Shown: piece by piece, positions 1-9,380 of the stretch
How the letters are laid out: the number at the start of each line of letters is the position of its first letter
Numbering within the stretch: position 1 is the stretch's first letter
Assembly (NCBI RefSeq): GCF_901709675.1
Contig: NC_051101.1
Coordinates: 5,044,501-5,108,500 of the forward strand
DNA from: Syngnathus acus
Lineage: Eukaryota > Chordata > Actinopteri > Syngnathiformes > Syngnathidae
Length of the DNA: 64,000 nucleotides
Reading direction: 5' to 3'
The notes under the pieces: generated by a model
Told to the model about the DNA's origin: nothing
What the model saw: only the letters and a program-made list of their open reading frames with translations
Databases searched by the model: none
Position numbers and translations under genes: made by a program

Positions 1-444
1 TGACAAAATATATAATTTGTCCCCCCATCGTGTAAATGCTTGTTCATGGTAAAAAAACTGGGTGTAAAACTGCCTGGCGAGATCAACAGTGATCTTGTGT
101 GCATCACTCTAACCACCAGTCTGGAATAAAGAGTGGGCATTGGGAAGTTCAGTCTACCAAAGCTCAGCTTCAATTTAGTTTCCAAAAAAATTGGATTAAA
201 TAATATTACATTATACCTGTGGTATGGGCACCACAGCAGTATATGTGTAACCAATATACACATAGACAGATGATTCTAGGTAAGTAGTTAATTGATGATT
301 ATTATTATTTTTATTATTATTATTATACAATATATAACACTTTTATTTTTCATTAATTTAAACTAAAACCAATGTCATCCAGAAATGGCACAATACTTAG
401 TATGTGAGGCAAAACAAGACAAGTACCCTAAACTCATTCAGAGA

Positions 445-670
445 GTTTTGGCCCCAGATATTTATGCAGCAAGGATTCTGGACACAAACAACATTGGAAA
501 TTGGGTCGAAGCAGTTGCTGATGTGTTTGGCTTAGCTCACACAGTTAACCTTTTGCCAATGCACAAGGGTGCTCAGCCCATTCTGCCTCCAAGCTAGGCA
601 AAGCACCAGGAGACAGAAGCCAAGGTGCAACGGAGACCCTAGGAACTGCCAATGACTAAGAAACCTGCAA
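445..670 (+). repeat. Diverged copy of the hepcidin 3'-flanking block
   Basis: From about 445 (TTTTGGCCCCAGATATTTAT) through CAAGGATTCTGG, TTGCTGATG, TGCCAATGC, GCTCAGCCC and TTCTGCCTCCAAG, this stretch aligns with 3000-3165 and 5130-5355, which lie downstream of hepcidin copies 1 and 2. An open frame at 385-597 covers part of it, but the other two copies do not keep that frame, so I do not call a protein. It looks like the tail of another repeat unit whose hepcidin would lie left of the window. Confidence 0.65.
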
Positions 671-1183
671 AGGCACACCTGCAAGGGCTCTAGGGGGTCA
701 CGCCTCAAGAAATGCCAGGAACCCCTACCACCACACAATCAACATTGCATGCATTAAGTCTGAGAGTGTAGATATCTCTCATAGGGGGGCCATAGCAGAT
801 TACTGGATGGCAGAGTCTCCTGAACAAACACCATCACCAGTAACGTACTGCAGAAACAAGTGTTTATGTGTGCCCGCCTAAACATGTGTGCATGAATTGG
901 TGAGACAAACAAAGTTCTCATGTGGCGATTCCGTCCCTTTTGTGACACGAAAGGGGGATTTGATTGTTGAATTTCAATAAAAAACACATACATACATCCC
1001 CGTCTTGGATTAATTTGAATAATACACCATCAAAAAATCTTTAAAAACAGTGTCATAACAATCGTTATAAATTCATCAATTTTCATCAGTGAGTCCGCAT
1101 AAGTTATCCAGTCTATTATTGGTCCAATAACCATAGATTATCGGTCATGCATTTATGAAGGGAAATGCGCCTCAATTGTAATG

Positions 1184-1350
1184 TCTATCCATCCGGCTTC
1201 TATCACTCATATCCTCACAAGGGTTGCAGGTGTACAAAAAGCCTATCCCAACTGACTAAGAGGCGAGAGGCAGGCTACACCCTGAACTGGTTGACAGCCA
1301 AAGTGCAGGTCACATATAGAGAAACAAATAGTCACACTGTTATTCATATC
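1184..1350 (-). mobile_element. tRNA-SINE 3' fragment (minus orientation) at the duplication edge
   Basis: Read on the minus strand it matches the tail of the element at 55791: TGGCTGTCAACCAGTTCAGG, GTTGGGATAGGCT, CCCTTGTGAGGATA and a GGATGGATAG end. The left edge of the hepcidin duplication (1312) lies within it; only its last about 40 bp reappear at 3422-3460. Confidence 0.7.
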
Positions 1351-1778
1351 TTTTAAAAATAAAGGGCATTTTTTTTTTTTTGATACAGTCAGAATCTAGA
1401 GTAGCTGGAGAAAGTCCACCAAGCGTGAAGAGAACATAGAAAACGTCAGACAGGAGGGCTGGAGTCCTGAATCAAAGGCCCAGCCTATGTAGGAACTGTG
1501 AGATTGATGTGCTCAGTGCTGGCCCACCATACCACCCTTTTGGTAATGTATATATTATGACAAAACATAAAATACAAAATGTTTTGACTATTGCACTCAT
1601 GGGAGCTAGCCAGTCGAGAGGCAGTTAATACTGGATTCACATTTGTGCCATAGTCAGCAGAGAAACCTGAAAAATCCCCTCTCTTGTTCCAATCACCAGT
1701 TGACGAGGGAGGCATAGTCCATTCAGGAAGCAGGTAAATTCTGTCAGACATGATGAAAGAGTGTCCTTGGTTGAAAAC

Positions 1779-1786
1779 TATATATA
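1779..1786 (+). promoter_or_regulatory. TATA box of hepcidin copy 1
   Basis: TATATATA lies 88 bp upstream of the ATG at 1874. A CCAAT motif at 1689-1693 lies about 90 bp further upstream. The surrounding block is conserved in front of all three hepcidin genes, which supports a shared core promoter. Confidence 0.75.
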
Positions 1787-1873
1787 CGCGGTTCTTGCTA
1801 TTTTTGACAGGATTATCTCAACAAAGTCAAAGAAACTGAACACAATCGACAAACACCACATACTCTCGAGACG

Positions 1874-2285
1874 ATGAAGACCTTCAGTTTGTCTGTTGCA
1901 GTGATCATCATGCTTGCTTTCCTTCTGATTCAGGAGGGTTGCACCATCTCTACTGATAATGGGGTAACCATATCATATACAGGCTATACATTTCTTTTTT
2001 AATCTGACATTGTTTCATCCTGGAAATATAATTCATAGGATCCTGACCAGCATACAGTGGACGCAAGTGCAGGAACTGCTGCTGAGATACTGGCAGACCA
2101 ATGGAAGGTATGAGCTTTCAATTCATCGATACTTTTTAAATCAAAAACAGTTCTTAAGATTTGTGTTGTTCAAACAGGTGCCAGACAGCAACAGGCAGAA
2201 ACGCCACAGTGGACCTTGCCGCTTTTGCTGTAATTGCTGTCGTCGTATGAATTTCTGTGGCCTCTGCTGCGAATGGAGATTCTAG
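1874..2285 (+). CDS. hamp: Preprohepcidin, copy 1 (HAMP2-like antimicrobial hepcidin)
   Basis: Three coding exons, 1874-1963, 2039-2107 and 2178-2285, are joined by GT-AG introns of 75 and 70 bp, all phase 0, giving 88 residues. Exon 1 encodes a hydrophobic signal peptide (MKTFSLSVAVIIMLAFLL). Exon 2 and the start of exon 3 encode the propeptide. The furin-type site RQKR is at residues 59-62 and releases a 26-residue mature peptide (63-88) with core CRFCCNCCRRMNFCGLCC, the eight-cysteine hepcidin pattern. The start is the only ATG ahead of the signal peptide and follows a TATA box by about 90 bp. Hepcidins are secreted peptides that either degrade ferroportin or act as antimicrobials. The mature N-terminus is HSGPC, without the QSHLS-type ferroportin-binding motif of fish HAMP1, so an antimicrobial role is inferred. 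It heads a tandem cluster and is nearly identical to the copy at 3990. The C-terminal EWRF is unusual for the family. Confidence 0.95.
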
Positions 2286-2406
2286 GAATCATCTGCATTG
2301 TTACAGCAATCAAAAACTACCTGCATTTGGTGGAGATGTGCATGCTGATATGCTCAGCGATGTGAGCCTTAGGAAAAAAAAAACCTTCAGAAATGGGTCT
2401 TCTCTC

Positions 2407-2412
2407 AATAAA
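2407..2412 (+). terminator. Poly(A) signal of hepcidin copy 1
   Basis: AATAAA lies 122 bp past the stop codon and is conserved at the equivalent place in copy 2. Confidence 0.7.
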
Positions 2413-3894
2413 AGCCAATTTAAACAGTTAATGTGTTGTTTGAGTGGATAATCTAACGCACTAATAACATACATTCATTTCTTGAACATCTCATTAGGAA
2501 AATCTCAGATGTGGCTGGAAGAACAGACATCTGTCAGCTCAATAACATTTTATAATGTTAATTGACTGGAACAAGATGTCCATTTCAACTGTATTCATAA
2601 ATCACTTTAAAAACATTCATGACTACATACCAACTGCTGCACATGAATTAAAAATCAGACATATGAGAATGACAGTTGAAGCAATAAATCAATAATATAA
2701 AGACAGTAAATAAAAAAAGAAAACACTAAAACAATGCCGTAAATACATGCCATGAGCTATTCTGAGTCAAAAGCAAGAGAATAAAATATGTGTTGTTAGA
2801 CAAGTTTTAAAAATGGACAGTCAAATATTTTGTGCTAGGTCATTCCAAAGAGAGGCACTGGACACAAATTGCCTCCATTAGCACAGACAAAAAAAATAAA
2901 AATAAACTTAAGCTAGTTGAAGTGAGCTTCAGACCTATTTGGTTTACATAACCCTAACCCATCCCGTTTCACCCTCGAACCCAAATGACCTCACATCCAT
3001 CCATTGGGTCACAGTGGTTGCTGATGTTTTGGCATCAGATCAACTTTTCTGCCAATGCAGAAAGGAGCTCAGCCCGTTCTGCCTCCAAGCGAGGCAAAGC
3101 CCCAGGGCCCTAAAGCCAAGGTGCTACTGAAACCCCAATACAGAGCAACTGCCAGAGACCATAAAAAAACACCTAATCTGACGCAGCCAAGCACTCAGGC
3201 ACTTGCTGAGTGCGTAGGCTCCAGGAACTGCAATGCACATATACACAAACAATTATTCACATTCTTGGACAACTGACATACCCAAACCCAATAGGCATTT
3301 TGGGTGAGCGGGGTGGCAGAAATGAGACTACCTGGACAAAATCTAACAAGTGAGTGGATTGCCAACATACAAATGCTAGACAGGAGACCTGGAGCCCAGA
3401 ATCTAAGACCCAACATAAGCGACATATAGAGAAACAAACAGTCACACTGTTATTCATATCTTTTAAAAATAATGGCCATTTTTTTTTTTTTTTTTTTGAT
3501 ACACTCAGAATCTAGAGTAGCTGGAGAAAGTCCACCAAGCGTGAAGAGAACATAGAAAACGTCAGACAGGAGGGCTGGAGTCCTGAATCAGAGGCCCAGC
3601 CTATGTAGGAACTGTGAGATTGATGTGCTAAGTGCTGGCCCACCATACCACCCTTCTGGTAATGTATATATTATGACAAAACATAAAATACAAAATGTTT
3701 TGACTATTGCACTCATGGGAGCTAGCCAGTCGAGAGGCAGTTAATACTGGATTCACATTTGTGCCATAGTCAGCAGAGAAACCTGAAAAATCCCCTCTCT
3801 TGTTCCAATCACCAGTTGACGAGGGAGGCATCGTCCATTCAGGAAGCAGGTGAATTCTGTCAGACATGATGAAAGAGTGTCCTTGGTTGAAAAC

Positions 3895-3902
3895 TATATA
3901 TA
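3895..3902 (+). promoter_or_regulatory. TATA box of hepcidin copy 2
   Basis: TATATATA lies 88 bp upstream of the ATG at 3990, identical in context to copy 1, with a CCAAT motif at 3805-3809. From 3711 to 3989 I count three substitutions against copy 1. Confidence 0.75.
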
Positions 3903-3989
3903 CGCGGTTCTTGCTATTTTTGACAGGATTATCTCAACAAAGTCAAAGAAACTGAACACAATCGACAAACACCACATACTCTTGAGACG

Positions 3990-4402
3990 ATGAAGAACTT
4001 CAGTTTGTCTGTTGCAGTGATCATCATGCTTGCTTTCCTTCTGATTCAGGAGGGTTGCACCATCTCTACTGATAATGGGGTAACCATATCATATACAGGC
4101 TATACATTTCTTTTTTTAATCTGACATTGTTTCATCCTGGAAATATAATTCATAGGATCCTGACCAGCATACAGTGGATGCAAGCTCAGGAACTGCTGCT
4201 GACATACTAACAGACCAATGGAAGGTATGAGCTTTCAATTCATCGATACTTTTTAAATCAAAAACAGTTCTTAAGATTTGTGTTGTTCAAACAGGTGCCA
4301 GACAGCAACAGGCAGAAACGCCACAGTGGACCTTGCCGCTTTTGCTGTAATTGCTGTGGTCGTATGAATTTCTGTGGCCTCTGCTGCGAATGGAGATTCT
4401 AG
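3990..4402 (+). CDS. hamp: Preprohepcidin, copy 2 (recent duplicate of copy 1)
   Basis: Exons are 3990-4079, 4156-4224 and 4295-4402, with phase-0 GT-AG introns of 76 and 70 bp and an 88-residue product. Architecture matches copy 1: signal peptide 1 to about 24, propeptide, RQKR at 59-62, and an eight-cysteine mature peptide from residue 63. By eye there are eight coding differences from copy 1. Five change the protein (T3N, A41S, E46D, A49T, R75G) and three are silent. R75G lies in the mature peptide between the second CC pair and the sixth cysteine and lowers its positive charge. Both introns are identical to copy 1 apart from one T in intron 1. The reading frame and splice sites are intact, so it looks functional. 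It has its own duplicated promoter and poly(A) signal. A secreted antimicrobial or iron-related function is inferred from the family. Confidence 0.94.
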
Positions 4403-4523
4403 GAATCATCTGCATTGTTACATCAATAAAAAACTACCTGCATTTGGTGGAGATGTGCATGCTGATATGCTCAGCGATGTGAGCCTTAGGAAAAAAAAAA
4501 ACTTCAGAAATGTGTCTTCCCTC

Positions 4524-4529
4524 AATAAA
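4524..4529 (+). terminator. Poly(A) signal of hepcidin copy 2
   Basis: AATAAA lies 122 bp past the stop, in the same context as copy 1. An earlier AATAAA at about 4425 arose by a substitution in this copy and could give a very short 3' UTR. Confidence 0.68.
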
Positions 4530-5503
4530 AGCCAATTTAAACAGTTAATGTGTTGTTTGAGTGGATAATCTAACGCACTAATAACATACATTCATTTCTT
4601 GAACATCTCATTAGGAAAATCTCAGATGTGGCTGGAAGAACAGACATCTGTCAGCTCAATAACATTTTATAATGTTAATTGACTGGAACAAGATGTCCAT
4701 TTCAACTGTATTCATAAATCACTTTAAAAACATTCATGACTACATACCAACTGCTGCACAATGCACATGAATTAAAAATCAGACATATGAGAATGACAGT
4801 TGAAGCAATAAATCAATAACATAAAGACAGTAAATAAAAAAAGAAAACACTAAAACAATGCCGTAAATACATGCCATGAGCCATTCTGAGTCAAAAGCAA
4901 GAGAATAAAATATGTGTTGTTAGACAAGTTTTAAAAATGGACAGTCAAATATTTTGTGCTAGGTCATTCCAAAGAGAGGCACTGGACACAAATTGCCTCC
5001 ATTAGCAAAAAAAATAAAAATAAACTTAAGCTAGTTGAAGTGAGCTTCAGACCTATTTGGTTTACATAACCCTAACCCATCCCCTTTCACCCTCGAACCC
5101 AAGTGACCTCACATCCATCCATAGAGCAGGTGTTGCACCAGACGCTTATGAAGCAAGGATTCTGGTCCTGACGACACGAGTACTAAAAATTGGGTCACAG
5201 TGGTTGCTGATGTTTTGGCATCAGATCAGACAGTCAACCTTTCTGCCAATGCAGAAAGGAGCTCAGCCCGTTCTGCCTCCAAGCTAGGCAAAGCCCCAGG
5301 GCACTAAAGCCAAGGTGCTACTGAAACCCCAATACAGAGGAACTGCCAGAGACCATAAAAAACCACCCCATCTGACGCAGCCAAGCACTCAGGCACATGC
5401 TGAGTGCGTAGGCTCCAGGAACTGCAATGCACATATAGACAAACAATTATTCACATCCTTGGACAACTGACATAGCCAAACCCAATAGGCATTTTGGGTG
5501 AGT

Positions 5504-5526
5504 GGGGGGTGGGGGGGGGGGGGGGG
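5504..5526. repeat. Long G homopolymer
   Basis: A run of about 22 G with one T, present in unit 2 but only GCGGGG in unit 1, so it expanded after the duplication. Such runs are prone to length error in assemblies. Confidence 0.8.
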
Positions 5527-5887
5527 CAGAAATGAGACTACCTGGACAAAATCTAACAAGTGAGTGGATTGCCAACATACAAATGCCAGACAGGAGACCT
5601 GGAGCCGAGAATCTAAGACCCAACATAAGCGCTTTGAGGTTGATATGCTAAGCGCTGGTCCACCATGCCACCTTAATGTAATATAGCATGATGTTAAAGT
5701 GCAACACATATGCAGCACTTTTTGATCACATGACACTCATGGGACCTAGCCAATTGGGTAAGCAGTTAAAACTGGATTGACATTTGTGCAACACAGCAAC
5801 CTGAAAAATTCCCTCTCTTGTTCCAGTCACAAAGTCCACTCCATTGATAAATATTACCAGCGGTGATGAAAAAGTGACATTGGTAAG

Positions 5888-5895
5888 TATAAATA
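5888..5895 (+). promoter_or_regulatory. TATA box of hepcidin copy 3
   Basis: TATAAATA lies 88 bp upstream of the last base before the ATG region at 5983. The CCAAT motif of copies 1 and 2 reads CCAGT here (5823-5827), so this promoter may respond differently. The block from 5735 (ACTCATGGGA) to about 5830 aligns with 1595 and 3711. Confidence 0.7.
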
Positions 5896-5982
5896 AAGCA
5901 GTCTTTGGTACTTTTGACAAGAGTAACTCCACAGACTGAAGAGACTGAACACAAACAACAAACTCCACATCTAAGGACAAAA

Positions 5983-6936
5983 ATGAAGGTCTTCAGTGTG
6001 ATCATCATGCTTGCTTTCCTTTTTACTCAGGAGGGTTGTACCTTCTCTACTAATAATGGGGTAAGAATATCAAATAAATACATTTCTTTTTTCTTCTTTC
6101 TTTGTTATTCTTCTTTCTTTGTTAGATGCAACTCTTTTTCCAAGTCATCCTTTCACATTGTAAATTCAAATCACAGGATCCCAACCAGCATTTGATGAAC
6201 GCAAGAGCTGAAGCAGCTGCCGAGATCCACGCGGACCAATGGAAGGTATAATGCAGTATTTTGAATCAGCATGCAGAATGTGTGATAATTCAAAACAGTG
6301 CAAAAAATGAAACATTTTTATAGAATGATAGCACAGGGGGTTGTGGGTGTATCATCTCATATTCTACACAACAGGTGGTATGCTTAGGTTGTGCATAAAA
6401 GGGGTAAAAATGGTTTGTTCCAAACAGCAGTGAGGTGGAAATGCAAAGTCCATTGTAAAAACAGAGCAAGCCTGCCAAATGATTAGGAAACACTAAATAT
6501 AGATGCCAATATTCGTTGCATGCACTACACAAGACCAACTCCAGAGAACTGAGCCAGTGAACATTTTGAAACATTAAAATGTGCTGCTTACTTCACATTT
6601 ACAAACATGCAAGCTCAAAAAAGAATTAATCATTTCAGTTAGCCGTTTTAATGATCATTTTTAACAAATCTGCATTTTACAAACAGGAAGAGGATTTGGT
6701 AAGAGCGAGAGATGAAGTTTTGGAAAAATTTGAGATGCAATCAGATGAACCAAAGGTAGGTCAACATACAGGTGAAAGATGAAATGAGTGATATTGAACC
6801 ACCATGCTCATTTTAGTTGTTTTGCACACAGATGGATTATGGTGCCAGACCTGTCCGCAATGCGAGAGATTGCCGCTGGTGCTGTGGCTGCTGTGGTAAA
6901 GAACCTACATGGTGTGGTCTCTGCTGTGACTGGTGA
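5983..6936 (+). CDS. hamp: Preprohepcidin, copy 3 (diverged, with an additional prodomain exon)
   Basis: Four exons, 5983-6060, 6177-6245, 6687-6755 and 6832-6936, are separated by GT-AG introns of 116, 441 and 76 bp, all phase 0, giving 106 residues. Exon 1 encodes a shortened signal peptide (MKVFSVIIMLAFLF) lacking four residues present in copies 1 and 2. Exon 2 aligns with exon 2 of the other copies and also ends in DQWK. Exon 3 (69 nt, acidic; EEDLVRARDEVLEKFEMQSD then EPK) has no counterpart in copies 1 and 2. Exon 4 carries overlapping RXXR sites (RPVR 78-81, RNAR 81-84) and the mature core CRWCCGCCGKEPTWCGLCC ending in DW. Eight cysteines are kept, but six residues instead of five separate the second CC pair from the next cysteine. 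A peptide starting at D85 would be net negative, odd for an antimicrobial hepcidin. Skipping exon 3 would keep the frame (83 residues). Function is inferred from the family. Confidence 0.92.
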
Positions 6937-7126
6937 TTCCTGAAATCTTCTGTCATCAACCTGTGTGCATCCTTCACTACACTGATATTAACATTTCTGA
7001 AATACATTGTCATACATAAAATCAAATCTGACTGACAGTAGTTTTTTTCAAATGATTAGTGCACAAAAGAAGCTCTCACAATGCCCAGTGTGCTATAATA
7101 GCCCTGCTTTAGGTCTTACTATACAA

Positions 7127-7132
7127 AATAAA
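7127..7132 (+). terminator. Poly(A) signal of hepcidin copy 3
   Basis: AATAAA in ACAAAATAAAATATTC, 191 bp past the stop at 6936, is the first such signal downstream. Confidence 0.6.
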
Positions 7133-7855
7133 ATATTCATTGGTCTAATTACAAATGGATGGGTTTTTTTTTGTATTGCAAGTGTTGCTGAAGTTCCTTG
7201 TGTTTGTCCATATTTCTCCCTAGTGTTACACCTCATGTAAAATGGACGAGGTCACAAACACAACCTTAACACGTGGCCACTATTTGTACAGAGAAACAAT
7301 ATCATACAGGGTTTGGAGGAGATAATCAAAACATGAGGCTACTGGCGGGACTGGATGTTGTTTCTGAAAGGCCAAATTACTGGATAATCACGGGAAATAT
7401 TTCATACGGTGGCTTTAGTAGCAATTAGCCTGTCATACATGTGGTCATTTGTTAAAAATAAAGTTGGTAGAGACCCAGAATGAGGTAGGAAAGAGAGGAC
7501 AGACACATAAATTGAAGTGCAAACAAGGACAGATGGGATCAGTGACCAAGACCGGGTAAGACTGGTTGATGGCTGTGTGCTCACCCTTGACTTGTTTGGG
7601 GCGAGTATTGATAGAAATGAAACACACCATGGAAACACAAGCCAAAACAAATATGACAGGATAAATCAGGACTTCAGACTTAATCCACATAATCCTTTGA
7701 AACGTTCATGGCACTGCTATGTCCATATTTACATTACATGTTAGTTTGGGTATAACTTTATCTGAAAGTTTTGTACATGTTCTGAAACTGTTAAATTGCA
7801 CTTCTGCTCTGGGAACTGGCTATACAGATAACACTTTTTTTTTTTTTTGTTAACC

Positions 7856-7970
7856 CAGTTCTCACTGGGTTTTCTCCAGTATTGCGGTTTCCTCCCACAT
7901 TTCAAAAACATGCATGGTAGGCTGATTGACCACTCCGAATTGTCCGTAGATGTTAGTGTGACTGCTGGAC
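7856..7970 (+). mobile_element. Body fragment of tRNA-SINE
   Basis: CTGGGTTTTCTCCAGTATTG, GGTTTCCTCCCACAT, CAAAAACATGCATGGTAGGC and TGATTGACCACTCCGAATTG match the internal part of the element at 55791-56145. The tRNA-like head and the tail are missing. Confidence 0.75.
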
Positions 7971-8953
7971 TATTACCTTGTCTCTCCTTTGCTGGTTTTT
8001 CAGTTCTTGCGCAAGTTGTATGGAAACTCTCAGGTTATGTAAAATTCATTTGACCCTTGACTTCAGAGTAGACATTGGTGTACATGGCATTTGAATGTTT
8101 GTCTCAATAATTCTGACTAACATTACTTTCCTTACAGAGAAAAAACAATTGTAAACACAAAATGATACATGTGTTACAACATGATAAAAATTTGAATGAC
8201 AGAAAAAGAACAGAAAGTGAAAGAAAGCTGGACAGGTGTTTTCATTATTAATTATTTAGAAAGCGGAGCGCTAGTGACGTACAATCAGTAGCAAAAATAA
8301 TCTTTATAAACACCTAACAAATAGAAAATAGATCCAAGGATTTAATGCCTTTGGCATTCATGGTTTGCCTGATATTTCTAATATACATATTGTTAGACTT
8401 CATTTTCAACAATGCTTTTGAGTGACTTTCAATTAGTGCACAATATGTACCATTTAGCCAACAATATGCTAATGTTAATAATATAAAACTGAGCTTTTGT
8501 TCATAAGAGGATAGTTCATTAAATTAAACAATATGTTCAAACGTTCGTTGTGGTTCCATCCATACAGAAATTACGTTATAAACATCAGTTTGTCAGAGAA
8601 TGGGCGATTCCGAAATAAAAACATGTTCAGAGGATTCTTCACAAAAACAATAATGAGTAAATATGTCTTAAGATTGATAGAATATGTGATTTTTTTATTT
8701 TATTTTATTGTTAAATAAATATTTCGCTCGTAAGGCTTACACCTGTATCATCAGCAATACCCGCCATTGCGTGTGGATGTCAGTTAGGGATTGTGGGTGA
8801 AAATTATTTGAAAAAATACTATCCTCTTTTATATTCAAAATGAAGCACCTTTTTTTATCTGTCCTTGACCCAATGACATTATCCAACAACCTTTAAGGAA
8901 ATGTGGCATAACCGATTTTCGAAAGTGACCCTTTCCCTCCCTTCTATTATAAA

Positions 8954-8954
8954 T

Positions 8955-9034
<80 letters not shown>

Positions 9035-9036
9035 TC
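8954..9036. repeat. (TTTC)n microsatellite
   Basis: About 83 bp of uninterrupted TTTC repeats. Confidence 0.97.
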
Positions 9037-9095
9037 ACTTCCTGGGTCAGCCAGTCTGAGATACGTAAAAAAATCATTCCCATTCAATCTTTCTG

Positions 9096-9130
9096 CAACA
9101 CACACACACGTGCACACACATGCGCAGGCT

Positions 9131-9162
<32 letters not shown>

Positions 9163-9380
9163 CACACACACACACACACGCACACACGCGCACACGCGCA
9201 CACACACACACACACACATGCGCAGGCTCACACACATGCGCAGGCTCACACACATGCGCAGGCTCACACACATGCGCAGGCTCACACACACGCGCAGACT
9301 CACTCACTCACTCACTCACTCACTCACTCACTCACTCACTCACTCACTCACTCACTCACTCACTCACGCACGCACACACA
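9096..9380. repeat. Compound satellite: (CA)n, 18-bp minisatellite, (ACTC)n
   Basis: An impure (CA)n tract (9096-9218) passes into five units of an 18-bp repeat (CATGCGCAGGCTCACACA, 9217-9306) and then into (ACTC)n (9299-9367). The 18-mer also occurs once at 9119, inside the CA tract. Long open frames on both strands come from the repeat and are not genes. Confidence 0.95.

Larger units (their letters stand above)
1312..3421 (+). repeat. Tandem duplication unit 1 (contains hepcidin copy 1)
   Basis: This segment is repeated immediately downstream (3422-5639) with an offset of 2110-2116 bp through the gene. The match runs from ACATATAGAGAAACAAA at 1312, through promoter, exons, introns and 3' UTR, to the block ending CCAACATAAGCG near 3420. 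The left boundary falls inside a SINE fragment. Near-identity of the introns implies a recent event. Confidence 0.9.
3422..5639 (+). repeat. Tandem duplication unit 2 (contains hepcidin copy 2)
   Basis: This is the second unit of the recent duplication. It is slightly longer than unit 1 because about 80 bp near 5117-5190 are absent from unit 1 and because of a long G run at 5504-5526. It ends with CCAACATAAGCG and runs directly into the older upstream flank of hepcidin copy 3 (GCTTTGAGGTTGATATGC). Confidence 0.88.

Noticed and set aside
385-597. Open frame of 70 codons before the first hepcidin.
   Set aside because: It covers part of the repeated 3'-flank block, but frames in the related copies at 3000 and 5130 are disrupted, and no family resemblance is seen.
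1485-1751. Minus-strand open frame conserved at 3628-3867.
   Set aside because: It overlaps the hepcidin promoter and is conserved only because the whole unit was duplicated. The frame is not kept in the diverged third unit.
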